From Methylovulum sp. (lineage in GTDB: Bacteria > Pseudomonadota > Gammaproteobacteria > Methylococcales > Methylomonadaceae), in NCBI GenBank assembly GCA_016919605.1, contig JACXTQ010000400.1, positions 1 through 11,943 of the forward strand: a DNA stretch of 11,943 bases, written 5' to 3'. Under the pieces are notes generated by a model. The model saw nothing but the letters and a program-made list of their open reading frames with translations. It was not told where the DNA came from and did not search any database. The translations under genes and the position numbers were made by a program. Shown here piece by piece: positions 1-7,514 of the stretch. The first letter of the stretch is position 1. Each line of letters starts with the position of its first letter.

Positions 1-2891
1 AACACCCACGCATTTAAGGGGATCGCCTCCCCTGTCAATTTGCGCAACCGATAACCCAGCCATTCTTGCAACATGCCCTTAAAATCTGGCTCTATTTCCA
101 AACAACGTTTCACGGTTTCTGGTACGGGCACAAAATGTTTGCGCAGATTTTTCGGCAAGCCCTTAATTAGCGCGATACATTTTTCTTCCAATAAGCCAGG
201 CACCAGCCAATCAAACGGTACGGGTGACAATTGGTTAAGCTGATGCACGGGGATCACTGCGGTCACGCCATCTTCATCATGTCCAGGCTCAAAGCGGTAT
301 TGCAAGGGGATGGTCAGATTACCAATTTTTTTGCTGTCAGGATAATCCCACTCGTTAACTACCCCCTCTTTTTCGCGGGTCAAATCTTCTTTGGTCAAAA
401 ACAGGATTTTCGGATCGGCCCGTTCAACAGCCTTACGCCATTGGTCTAAGGTAATGCCGTTGACAATCTCCGCCGGTAATTTGCCGTCATAAAACCCGTA
501 CAACCATAACTCATCCTCCACCAAATCGACGCGGCGGCCTTTGTGCTGGATCATCCCCACCTCTTCCAGCAATTTTTGGTTGGCGACAAAAAACGGGGCG
601 TTGCTGTGGTATTCATGGCTGACCAAGGCCGATTGGATAAACAGCTCCCGCGCCGCTTTGGCATCGACCCGCTCATAAGGGATTTTCCGCCCCGCCTGTA
701 GCGTCAGGCCATACAAGATAGTGCGCTCATAAACCGCACTACGCCCTGCCTTTTTCTCCCAATGCGGGTCATAATAATTGTGTTTGACCAAATGCCCTGC
801 ACAATGCTCTATCCATTCCGGCTCGATACGCGCCACCGTCCGTGCATACACCTTGCTGGTCTCCACCTGCTCTGCGGCCATAATCCATTTAGGCTTGAGC
901 TTATGCACCCCCGAACCTGGAAAAATAAAAAACTTCAAGCCACGCGCCCCTAGATATTCGTATTGCTCATGGCGGAAACCGATATTTGACAACAAGCCCG
1001 TCAACAGGGCGCGGTGGATATTTTCATAAGCGGCCATCTCACCTGCCACCAAGGTGTTCAGGTGCATGTTCAAATCACCCTTGACCACCTGCAAAATTTG
1101 CGCGTGAATGTCAAACCATTCGCGCATCCGCAAATACGACAAGAAATTGTCCGAACAGTATTTGCGCAATTTGCTGTTGGACAGATGTTTCTTCTGCTCT
1201 TCGTAAGTGTTCCATACATTTAATAGCGTCAAAAAATCCGATTCGGGATGACGGAACGCCGCATGTTTGGCATCGGCTTGGGCCATTTTATCGGCAGGCT
1301 TTTCACGCGGGTCTTGCACGCTTAAGGCGGCGACAATAATCGCCACCTCATGCAGGCAGCCTTCATCGTGCGCGGCCACTAGCATCCGCGCCAGCTTCGG
1401 GTCAGTCGGAAATTTTGCCAGTTGCCTCCCCATGTCGGTCAACTGCCCCGCCTTATCCAAAGCATTGACCTCGTGCAACATGGTTTTACCATCACGGATC
1501 ATCTTGTCATCGGGCGGTTCGATAAACGGGAAATCCTCAATATCACCCAGCTTCAACGCCGCCATTTGCAAAATGACCGCCGACAAATTGGTGCGCATGA
1601 TTTCCGGCTCGGTAAACTCTGGCCTAGCTAGATAATCCTCACGCGAATACAAACGGATACAGATGCCTTCGGCAACTCGCCCGCAACGTCCGGCGCGTTG
1701 GTTAGCACTGGATTGGGAAATCCGCTCTATCGGCAAGCGCTGGATTTTACTGCGGTGGCTGTAACGGCTAATCCGCGCATGGCCGGTGTCGATCACCCCG
1801 CGTATGCCCGGCACGGTCAACGAGGTTTCCGCGACATTGGTCGCCAAGACGATACGCAATTTGCCGCCCTTGGGGTTAAACACCCGCTCCTGTTCGCTGA
1901 CACTGAGCTTGGAATACAGCGGCAAAATCTCATACTGGCTAGGATGGTGCTTTTTTAAAGAATCGGTGGTTTCCCTGATCTCCCGCTCACCGCTTAAAAA
2001 AATCAAAATATCGCCGCGCAAATCGCGGGTCAGCTCATCCACCGCATCCAATATTGCGTTTTGCAAATCATCGGTGGTTTCATCTTCCTCTTCTTCGTCT
2101 TTTTGCTCAATCGGGCGATAACGGACATCGACCGGATAAGTCCGCCCCGACACCTCAATAATTGGCGCATTGTCAAAATGCTCGGAAAAGCGTTTGGTGT
2201 CTATTGTGGCCGAAGTGATAATCAGCTTGAGGTCTGGGCGTTTGGGTAACAACCATTTCATGTAGCCGAGCAGAAAATCAATGTTCAGACTGCGCTCATG
2301 GGCTTCGTCAATGATGATAGTATCGTATTGATTCAGATACGGGTCATTTTGCGACTCCGCCAACAAAATCCCATCCGTCATTAGCTTAACTAAGGATTCG
2401 GCATGAGTCTTATCATTAAAACGGATTTTGTAACCCACCGACTTGCCAATACCCTCACCTAACTCCTCGGCAATTCGATCCGCCACCGTCCGTGCTGCAA
2501 TCCGGCGCGGTTGGGTATGACCGATAAAGCCTGCCGCACCACGACCAATCGACAGGCATATTTTTGGCAATTGCGTAGTCTTACCCGATCCGGTTTCACC
2601 ACACACCACCACCACCTGATGGTTTTTAATCAGTTCGGCAATATCATCCTTCTTACCCGTCACCGGCAAATCGGGAAAATTCAGCGGCGGAATACTGGCA
2701 AGGCGGCGGTTACGCAACGCCACTGATTTCTCGACACGGCTGGCAAGATTAGCCAAAGCCCCATCAATCGGTTTGCCCTTCTTGGCATCTTGACGACAGC
2801 GGTCTAACTGGCGTTTTAGGGCATGCCGGTCTTGGTTTAGGCAAAGGGCTAACTGGCGGGTGAGTTGTTGGATAAGTTCGCTGGTAGACAT
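1..2891 (-). CDS. hrpA: ATP-dependent RNA helicase HrpA (DEAH box), C-terminus outside window
   Basis: Cytoplasmic DEAH-box RNA helicase; the E. coli homologue has been linked to mRNA processing and rescue of stalled ribosomes. About 963 codons are visible of a family length near 1300, and the frame stays open to the window edge. Visible motifs are Walker A GETGSGKT (98-105), DEAH (195-198), SAT (227-229) and the motif VI box QRAGRCGR (398-405). They are followed by the HA2 and OB-type regions and the start of the long C-terminal DUF3418 region that separates HrpA from shorter DEAH helicases. An acidic stretch lies near residues 255-268 between the two RecA domains. The ATG at 2891 (MSTSELIQQL) is chosen because no in-frame start lies closely upstream; its Shine-Dalgarno is poor. 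It is read as a single gene. Identity is very secure. Confidence 0.96.
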   Translation of the reverse strand, partial: MSTSELIQQLTRQLALCLNQDRHALKRQLDRCRQDAKKGKPIDGALANLASRVEKSVALRNRRLASIPPLNFPDLPVTGKKDDIAELIKNHQVVVVCGETGSGKTTQLPKICLSIGRGAAGFIGHTQPRRIAARTVADRIAEELGEGIGKSVGYKIRFNDKTHAESLVKLMTDGILLAESQNDPYLNQYDTIIIDEAHERSLNIDFLLGYMKWLLPKRPDLKLIITSATIDTKRFSEHFDNAPIIEVSGRTYPVDVRYRPIEQKDEEEEDETTDDLQNAILDAVDELTRDLRGDILIFLSGEREIRETTDSLKKHHPSQYEILPLYSKLSVSEQERVFNPKGGKLRIVLATNVAETSLTVPGIRGVIDTGHARISRYSHRSKIQRLPIERISQSSANQRAGRCGRVAEGICIRLYSREDYLARPEFTEPEIMRTNLSAVILQMAALKLGDIEDFPFIEPPDDKMIRDGKTMLHEVNALDKAGQLTDMGRQLAKFPTDPKLARMLVAAHDEGCLHEVAIIVAALSVQDPREKPADKMAQADAKHAAFRHPESDFLTLLNVWNTYEEQKKHLSNSKLRKYCSDNFLSYLRMREWFDIHAQILQVVKGDLNMHLNTLVAGEMAAYENIHRALLTGLLSNIGFRHEQYEYLGARGLKFFIFPGSGVHKLKPKWIMAAEQVETSKVYARTVARIEPEWIEHCAGHLVKHNYYDPHWEKKAGRSAVYERTILYGLTLQAGRKIPYERVDAKAARELFIQSALVSHEYHSNAPFFVANQKLLEEVGMIQHKGRRVDLVEDELWLYGFYDGKLPAEIVNGITLDQWRKAVERADPKILFLTKEDLTREKEGVVNEWDYPDSKKIGNLTIPLQYRFEPGHDEDGVTAVIPVHQLNQLSPVPFDWLVPGLLEEKCIALIKGLPKNLRKHFVPVPETVKRCLEIEPDFKGMLQEWLGYRLRKLTGEAIPLNAWV

Positions 2892-2934
2892 TAAATGATT
2901 AGTGGGTGCTGCTGTGGGGTGAAAAAAGAGGTTT

Positions 2935-2967
2935 ATCGGTATAATCGGTATAAATAGCCATCAACAA
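2935..2967 (-). promoter_or_regulatory. Candidate hrpA promoter with a tandem 9-bp repeat
   Basis: On the minus strand TTGTTG (2962-2967) is followed after 18 nt by TATACC (2938-2943), a weak sigma70-like pair upstream of the hrpA ATG. The -10 lies in a perfect tandem duplication of atcggtata (2935-2943 and 2944-2952), so a second TATACC exists 9 nt upstream. The rest of the 148-nt gap shows no gene and no convincing terminator for the transporter gene upstream. Confidence 0.3.
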
Positions 2968-3039
2968 ATGATACACGTTTTGAGTGGGTGGCGGATAATC
3001 AGTTCACTTAAGGTGTCGCTTATCGTAAGGTTTTTTTGC

Positions 3040-4335
3040 CTATATTTGCCAAGCCCCTGACCTGACCGACCACCACTTCCCTAAAGCCTTAAGTGCTGTT
3101 GAAATCCCAATTACCCACCATACCGCCGCTGGGCCATAACCCCAATACACGGCGAACAGCCAGCTAAAGGGGATGCGCATTATATTTAATGGCGCCGACC
3201 AGTAAAAAATCGTGTGGGTTTTACCCGCCCCGCTCAAAATGCCTTCTGCTAACGATTCATAAGCGACAAACAATTGCGAAAAGGCCAAGATTTGCGCGTA
3301 ACAAATGGCTTCGGCCAGCACTTGCGGGTCTTGCGTAAACAAACCGCATAAAAAACGGGCACCGAAGAAAAACACGCCCGACACCAGCAAGCCGGTAACG
3401 GTCAATAACTTAAACGCCAGCCTGATCGCGTGTTTGGCTTCAGTCAAGTCACCGGCTCCCAAATTGCGGCCAACGATACTGGCGATGCCCATTGAAAAGC
3501 CCCAGAATATCGGCCAAGTAAAGCCTTCCAAAGCCGAAAAGCCAATCCCCAATGCGGCATTGACGGGTGCACCCAACGGGGAAATCACCCAATGCAGCAG
3601 GGCGGCATAAACCAGTGCGAACATCAGCGTTCCCCAGCACATCGGCAAACCAATCTTGGCAATTTTCAACACGGTACGGCCCAGCCTCATATCCGTAAAT
3701 CTAAACGCAGTGGTACGGCGTAAGCAAATTAACCCCAACAACGCCGCCACGGCTTGGCTCAGTCCGGTCGCCATAGCCGAACCACCAATGCCATAACCCA
3801 ACTGGTAGATGCAAATAGGGTTAAGCAAGATATTCAGCATTGTGGCGATAATCTGCAAAAACAACACGATGCGAGGACGCTTGTAAGCAATAAAAATGGC
3901 ATCCAAAGTCGGCATAAGCGCTTGCGGCAAACAATAGGTCGCCTGCCAGCGCAGGAAAATCGCCGCTTGCTCGGCGACGGTATCGGACAGCCCCAATAAA
4001 TGGGTGATAACTGGCGCAAACAGCCCGCTTAAAGCCAGCACCACCATGCCTATCAACAATGCTCCGGTCAGGGCATTGCCGATCAGGCGTTTTTGCTCGG
4101 CAACGTGGCCGCCACCCACAGCCCGCGCCACCAAGGACAGTGTACCAGCGGAAATGATAGCGTAAACCGCATAGTAGCCAATCAGGATAAACGTGCAAGA
4201 GGCAATCGCCGCTTGCGCCTCAACGCCCAACCATTGCACGGCTTGTTGGTCAATCACCCGATAGGCGTTATTCAGCATGGCTGACAGCGCGGTGGGTAGA
4301 GTTAGCGCAATTAGCTGTCTACTACGGATAGTCAT
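3040..4335 (-). CDS. MATE family efflux transporter
   Basis: Multidrug and toxic compound extrusion type inner-membrane transporter. Such proteins export organic cations or metabolites in exchange for H+ or Na+; the substrate cannot be read from sequence. With the start used here it has 431 residues, is strongly hydrophobic throughout with about 12 likely membrane segments, and shows the two-repeat MatE layout. Typical features are the N-terminal LTLPTALSAMLNNAYRVID stretch and, in the second half, GFSMGIASIVGRNLGAG. The ATG at 4335 (MTIRSRQL) is preferred over an upstream ATG at 4383 (447 aa). The extra 16 residues are atypical, and a promoter-like pair at 4372-4400 would start transcription downstream of 4383. 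No good Shine-Dalgarno precedes either start. It stands alone: the upstream operon ends in a terminator just before it. Confidence 0.9.
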   Translation of the reverse strand: MTIRSRQLIALTLPTALSAMLNNAYRVIDQQAVQWLGVEAQAAIASCTFILIGYYAVYAIISAGTLSLVARAVGGGHVAEQKRLIGNALTGALLIGMVVLALSGLFAPVITHLLGLSDTVAEQAAIFLRWQATYCLPQALMPTLDAIFIAYKRPRIVLFLQIIATMLNILLNPICIYQLGYGIGGSAMATGLSQAVAALLGLICLRRTTAFRFTDMRLGRTVLKIAKIGLPMCWGTLMFALVYAALLHWVISPLGAPVNAALGIGFSALEGFTWPIFWGFSMGIASIVGRNLGAGDLTEAKHAIRLAFKLLTVTGLLVSGVFFFGARFLCGLFTQDPQVLAEAICYAQILAFSQLFVAYESLAEGILSGAGKTHTIFYWSAPLNIMRIPFSWLFAVYWGYGPAAVWWVIGISTALKALGKWWSVRSGAWQI

Positions 4336-4371
4336 AGTTTTTATAAGGAGGATAAAACGGATAATACAAAC

Positions 4372-4400
4372 AATAAACGCCATGCAAGGCGTTTAGTCAA
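4372..4400 (-). promoter_or_regulatory. Candidate promoter of the MATE gene
   Basis: The minus strand reads TTGACT (4395-4400), a 17-nt spacer, then TTTATT (4372-4377), placing transcription start near 4364. The -35 is good and the -10 is weak. It partly overlaps the U-tract of the terminator of the upstream operon, so the transporter gene would have its own promoter right where the upstream transcript ends. Confidence 0.4.
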
Positions 4401-4428
4401 AAAAAAGGCCGCATAACGCGGCCTTTTT
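4399..4428 (-). terminator. Rho-independent terminator of the tetR-DUF4242-propeller unit, likely bidirectional
   Basis: A perfect 6-bp GC stem ggccgc/gcggcc (4407-4412 and 4418-4423) with a 5-nt loop is flanked by eight A on one side and five T on the other. On the minus strand the hairpin is followed by eight U, 19 nt after the stop of the beta-propeller gene. The flanking A/T runs would let it also work on the plus strand. Confidence 0.9.
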
Positions 4429-4446
4429 CTGCGTAACGCTTAGGTA

Positions 4447-5619
4447 TCAATGGGCATCATCATGATGCCATTCTGGCAACAACACGATGCAATTGGGATT
4501 AAAGCCTTGGTTTTTTAAGGTATCGATACTGGTTTTCTTTTCCATTTTCACCAAATCCACCACCGTAATAGAACCATCGTCCATATTCGGCAAATTTAAA
4601 AAACTGTTTTGCACAAACGCATAATGCTCATCGGGTGAAAATACGACATGGTGCGCCCCGCCTGCGGTGGGGATGGATTTGAGCAATTTCGGTTGGGTGG
4701 GTTTACTGATGTCGAACACATTCAATGCGCCAGGGTTAGCGGTAGTGACGAACATACGGTCATGCTTATGGTTGAAATAAATCTCCAGCGGCACACCTTG
4801 TTTAATAGGGGAAAAATTGTAAATTTCACCGAACTTAAAGGCCTTGTCGTCTTTATCCCAAGTGCCCGCCCACATCGTACCGCCAAACATATTATTGACA
4901 TACACGGTGGCCGGATTTGCCCCTGGCAAGAACACGGCTTCTACAGGCGATACGCCCGATGGGGAAGGCTTGTCAGATAACTTATGGGTGGACAATACCT
5001 TGCCGCTGCTGGCTTCAATCACCGTGACCGTTTCCCCGGCATTGCCTAAATCGGATGGGCGCACGGTGCTGGTGACAACGATACGGTCAATGTCATCCTG
5101 CAAACCGATACCGTGCGGATAGCTGATAAACGTGCTGGCGGAACCTGTTTCCGGTGCGGCAATAGTCTTAATGGCCTGATCGGTTTGCGCATCGCCGACA
5201 ATGACATTGCTCGAACCCATACAGGTGAGATACCAGGTCTTATTGTCTTTTGAAAACGCGACATCCTCACCGACTTGGCAATCGGGCACGGCAACGGTTT
5301 TCAGACGGTAGGGATATTTTTTCATATCCATGACTTGCAAGGGATTACTGCCTAAGGCGGTCAGATAAGCTTTGCTGGCATCCTTATTATAAAAAATATG
5401 ATGGCCGACCAAATCCGCTGGTAACGGAATGTCCGTCACTATTTTGGCGAAGTTCGCCGAATCTGGATCGACATCAATAATGGCTATACCCTCGCGTCGG
5501 GGGGTGACATTGGGCTTGCTTTCATAATTTAGCATGGCCAATATTTCGGCGTTTCCAGACACCGTGGACAAGGCCGAAATAGCGAAAATCAGGCAATTTA
5601 GAGTGTTTTTTATTTTCAT
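4447..5619 (-). CDS. Exported YncE-like beta-propeller protein, His-rich, function unknown
   Basis: A 390-residue protein with an N-terminal signal peptide (MKIKNTLNCL then a hydrophobic core, probable cleavage after A24), so likely periplasmic. The rest is a series of blade-like beta repeats of the YncE/YVTN or cytochrome-D1-like type, for example GAHHVVFSPDEHYAFVQNS and ITVVDLVKMEKK. His residues recur at similar places in the blades: H73-H74, H169, H284 and H286, H323-H324 and H332, plus a C-terminal WHHDDAH tail and Cys at 114, 133 and 377. This hints at metal binding, but no metal site is proven. The start at 5619 is preferred to an ATG at 5664 because it begins the signal peptide and follows AAGAAGAG; the longer start would also lie inside the 15-bp hairpin. 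It is the last gene of a probable tetR-DUF4242-propeller operon. No enzymatic function can be assigned. Confidence 0.85.
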   Translation of the reverse strand: MKIKNTLNCLIFAISALSTVSGNAEILAMLNYESKPNVTPRREGIAIIDVDPDSANFAKIVTDIPLPADLVGHHIFYNKDASKAYLTALGSNPLQVMDMKKYPYRLKTVAVPDCQVGEDVAFSKDNKTWYLTCMGSSNVIVGDAQTDQAIKTIAAPETGSASTFISYPHGIGLQDDIDRIVVTSTVRPSDLGNAGETVTVIEASSGKVLSTHKLSDKPSPSGVSPVEAVFLPGANPATVYVNNMFGGTMWAGTWDKDDKAFKFGEIYNFSPIKQGVPLEIYFNHKHDRMFVTTANPGALNVFDISKPTQPKLLKSIPTAGGAHHVVFSPDEHYAFVQNSFLNLPNMDDGSITVVDLVKMEKKTSIDTLKNQGFNPNCIVLLPEWHHDDAH

Positions 5620-5650
5620 TGTCAACTCTTCTTGGGGTGATGACAGAGGA

Positions 5651-5691
5651 GCTAAAGCCCCCAAGAACCCAGTGTCCTTGGGGGCTTTAGC
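5651..5691 (-). repeat. Perfect 15-bp stem hairpin between the DUF4242 and propeller genes
   Basis: gctaaagcccccaag (5651-5665) and its exact reverse complement (5677-5691) enclose an 11-nt loop. It starts 3 nt after the DUF4242 stop codon. No U-run follows on the minus strand, so it is not a standard intrinsic terminator. An intercistronic stability or attenuation hairpin giving unequal expression of the two genes is more likely. Confidence 0.8.
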
Positions 5692-5694
5692 CGT

Positions 5695-5970
5695 TTAAGC
5701 TTCCGCAGTGGTCGGGTCTATCATGGTCTTAATTTCAGAAATGCGGTTGGCCGGAAATCCGCCTTTTTCCGCGTGTTCCTGCACCGCCGAGGAATTGGGG
5801 GCAATATACACACAATAGACCTTGTCATCGGTGACATAACTTTCCACCCATTGGATGCTCGGCCCCATGTCGCTCAAAATCCCGCAAGATTTTTGCGAGA
5901 TGCCTTGCAAGTCCGCCGCCGTCAAAGCGCCTGCACCCGGAATGTCACGTTCGATAATATATTTTGGCAT
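5695..5970 (-). CDS. DUF4242 domain protein (SCO4226-like small nickel-binding family)
   Basis: A 91-residue soluble protein with no signal peptide. The pattern MPKYIIERDIPGAG, then QKSCGIL, then WVESYVTDDKVYCVYIAPN, then EHAEKGGFPANRISEI and IDPTT matches the DUF4242 ferredoxin-like fold family, which includes the Streptomyces nickel-binding protein SCO4226. Candidate ligands here are C29, C53 and H66. Its physiological role is not established in the family. The ATG at 5970 has a very good Shine-Dalgarno, GAGGAG, ending 6 nt upstream. It lies 57 nt after the tetR stop and 75 nt before the propeller gene, with a long hairpin in the second gap. A NemR-like regulator upstream suggests expression under redox or electrophile stress, by inference. 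Confidence 0.85.
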   Translation of the reverse strand: MPKYIIERDIPGAGALTAADLQGISQKSCGILSDMGPSIQWVESYVTDDKVYCVYIAPNSSAVQEHAEKGGFPANRISEIKTMIDPTTAEA

Positions 5971-5995
5971 AAACTTCTCCTCGTTAATTTAAAAA

Positions 5996-6010
5996 ATGAC
6001 CAGTCGTCTT
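5996..6010. promoter_or_regulatory. Candidate TetR operator in front of the DUF4242 gene
   Basis: atgac-cagtc-gtctt is an imperfect palindrome (GAC/GTC core, 4 of 5 bases matched per arm) 26 nt upstream of the DUF4242 start. GAC...GTC half-sites are common in operators of NemR/AcuR-type TetR proteins. The position would let the regulator control the two downstream genes separately from its own. Confidence 0.35.
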
Positions 6011-6015
6011 AAGTC

Positions 6016-6031
6016 TTGATGATAGCATCAA
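6016..6031. repeat. Small palindrome at the end of the tetR gene
   Basis: ttgatg-atag-catcaa is a perfect 6-bp inverted repeat overlapping the tetR stop codon. No U-tract follows on the minus strand, so it is a poor terminator; it could be a protein-binding site or a chance palindrome. Confidence 0.3.
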
Positions 6032-6624
6032 ATCTTAAAATAATCATCCAATAAATTTTCACAACATTGCCGAAGCGGCAGCGATGACTTATCAATCTTC
6101 ATGCGCAACAGCACGCCCTGCCAAGTATTGACCAGCAAATCCGCCATTTCCTGGGCAGATTTATCCGTCCTAACCGTGCCTTCCTGCTGGGCTTTGCTAA
6201 GCCCCACCTGCAACAAATCGCGGTATTGGTTGACCGCCTGTTGCAAAGAAGCCCGCACCACTTCGCTGGTGTCGCCAATTTCCCCCATCAAATTGCCCAA
6301 CAGGCAACCGCCCTTAAAATCAGTGTGCTCCAACTCGGCGATCAGCTCATTAAAATAACGCCTGATCGCGGTCAACGCATCGCAATCAGGGTTTTGCAAA
6401 TGCTGGCTTAATTGCTGGATAAACGGGGCAATGTAATGCTGAGTGGCTTCGGCGGCAAAATTTTCCTTACTGCCAAAATAATTGTAAAACGAGCCTTTGG
6501 GGATTTGTACGGCATCCAAAATTTCCTTCAGGCCAGTACCGTGATAACCTTGGCGCGTCAGCAAGATAACGCCTTGGTTTAACAAATTTTCTTTATTGAT
6601 TTGTTTTTGTGTGAGGTGTGACAT
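6028..6624 (-). CDS. TetR/AcrR family regulator, NemR-like
   Basis: A 198-residue repressor with an N-terminal helix-turn-helix (about 12-58; core GTGLKEILDAVQIPKGSFYNYF) and a C-terminal ligand-sensing domain. The closest pattern I recognise is E. coli NemR, which senses electrophiles and reactive chlorine through Cys106 and Lys175. Here GGCLLGNLMGEIGDTSE places C107 at the Cys106 position, and VLLRMKIDKS places K176 at the Lys175 position, an offset of one at both. This supports a thiol-based redox or electrophile sensor, though the Cys is common in this TetR subfamily and the effector is unknown. The ATG at 6624 has AGGA about 5 nt upstream. It is first in a probable operon with the DUF4242 and beta-propeller genes and may repress itself and them. 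Confidence 0.9.
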   Translation of the reverse strand: MSHLTQKQINKENLLNQGVILLTRQGYHGTGLKEILDAVQIPKGSFYNYFGSKENFAAEATQHYIAPFIQQLSQHLQNPDCDALTAIRRYFNELIAELEHTDFKGGCLLGNLMGEIGDTSEVVRASLQQAVNQYRDLLQVGLSKAQQEGTVRTDKSAQEMADLLVNTWQGVLLRMKIDKSSLPLRQCCENLLDDYFKI

Positions 6625-6656
6625 GGATTCCTAAAAATTTAACTGCAACCGCTATC

Positions 6657-6686
6657 ATTATGCCGTTTTCAGGGCCTATGCGTCAG
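6657..6686 (-). promoter_or_regulatory. Candidate tetR promoter
   Basis: The minus strand shows CTGACG (6681-6686), an 18-nt spacer and CATAAT (6657-6662), 4/6 and 5/6 matches to sigma70 boxes, giving a start near 6650, 26 nt upstream of the tetR ATG. Confidence 0.4.
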
Positions 6687-6826
6687 TTAAAATCTACGGG
6701 TGGCCAAAAGAAACCTTCCAAGCAAAATAATGGACAAGGGGCGGCGGCAAGCCGTTAGGGGATTTAGGGATAGGGTACGGGGCGGTTGGGACAAAGGTAA
6801 AACCTGCCCCGCTGCGGTGGATGCTT

Positions 6827-6848
6827 AATGGCCAAGATAACGGCCATT
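6827..6848 (-). terminator. Hairpin after the response regulator gene, weak terminator candidate
   Basis: aatggcc (6827-6833) and ggccatt (6842-6848) form a perfect 7-bp stem with an 8-nt loop, 18 nt past the response regulator stop. No U-run follows on the minus strand, so termination here is uncertain. The rest of the 241-nt gap (6625-6865) is G-rich on plus around 6735-6810 and holds an imperfect cggggc/gccccg inverted repeat. I see no gene in it. Confidence 0.4.
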
Positions 6849-6865
6849 GTGGACGGCGCGGGGGG

Positions 6866-7498
6866 TTAATCCAGCAAATGGTGCTTTAGGGCATAATAAA
6901 TAATATCGGCGACCGAATTCATACCCATTTTCGCCATCAACCGCGTCCTAAACGTACTGATAGTTTTGATGCTAAGTGACATTTCATGGGCAATATCAGT
7001 CAGCCGCTTGCCCTTAGCCAAGGCGATAAACACCATAAATTCACGGTCGCTTAAAGTGGTGTGCAGCAATTGTGTAGGTTCGGGGTGCAATTCACCAATC
7101 AATTTTTCCGTCATAGCCCCACTGATATACTTACCGCCCCTAGCCACTTTGCGGATAGCGGTCACTAGTTGGTCAGGGGCGCTTTCTTTAGTCAAATAAC
7201 CGTCCGCGCCTGATTTCAGCATCCTGATGGCATATTGGTCTTCAGGGTACATGCTCAAGATCAGGATAGGCTGATGCGGGTTTTGATGCTTTGCCAACTT
7301 AATCAACTCCAACACGTTTTTACCCGGCATGGCAATATCCAACAACAAAATATCCCAACGATCATTGCGGATCATTTTTAGCACCTCATCACCTGAACTG
7401 GCTTCGCCACACACTTTCATGTCAGGGACATCGGCGAGAATTTGTTTAAGGCCGGCCCTGACAATCGCATGGTCATCGGCAATCAATATTTTTATCAC
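6866..7498 (-). CDS. NarL/FixJ (LuxR-type) response regulator, partner of the LOV kinase
   Basis: A 210-residue two-domain response regulator. The receiver keeps all key residues: acidic pair D8-D9 (IADDHAIVRAG), phospho-acceptor D54 (ILLLDIAMPG), S82 (LSMYPED) and K104 (YLTKES). The C-terminal LuxR/GerE helix-turn-helix is at about 147-207 (LSDREFMVFIALAKGK, then SLSIKTISTFRTRLMAKMGM). It is presumably phosphorylated by the HisKA_3 kinase directly upstream, since NarL-type regulators pair with HisKA_3 kinases, and then binds DNA; its target promoters are unknown. The start is set at GTG 7498 rather than GTG 7507. The sequence TAAGCAGGTG (7505-7514) matches the ideal Shine-Dalgarno at 9 of 10 bases with 6 nt spacing to 7498, while the 7507 GTG lies inside it. 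Confidence 0.94.
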   Translation of the reverse strand: MIKILIADDHAIVRAGLKQILADVPDMKVCGEASSGDEVLKMIRNDRWDILLLDIAMPGKNVLELIKLAKHQNPHQPILILSMYPEDQYAIRMLKSGADGYLTKESAPDQLVTAIRKVARGGKYISGAMTEKLIGELHPEPTQLLHTTLSDREFMVFIALAKGKRLTDIAHEMSLSIKTISTFRTRLMAKMGMNSVADIIYYALKHHLLD

Positions 7499-7504
7499 TA
7501 TAAA

Positions 7505-7514
7505 CACCTGCTTA
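7505..7514 (-). promoter_or_regulatory. Ribosome binding site that fixes the response regulator start
   Basis: TAAGCAGGTG on the minus strand has one mismatch to TAAGGAGGTG. Its first three bases are also the TAA stop of the kinase gene, so kinase termination and regulator initiation are physically coupled. Confidence 0.65.

Noticed and set aside
1267..2121. Open frames of 86-122 codons on the plus strand
   Set aside because: They lie antisense within hrpA, have composition-driven sequences and resemble no family; the minus frame carries all helicase motifs.
3024..3038. cttatcgtaagg followed by seven T on plus as a terminator
   Set aside because: The stem is only 4 bp and no plus-strand gene precedes it, so the T run is probably incidental.
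3821..4198. Alternative minus-strand frame of 125 codons inside the MATE gene
   Set aside because: It is an out-of-frame product within a well-defined membrane transporter, with no family resemblance.
4648..5122. Plus-strand frames of 92-110 codons opposite the beta-propeller gene
   Set aside because: They are antisense shadows of a gene with a signal peptide and repeat structure, and have no ribosome binding site or recognisable domain.
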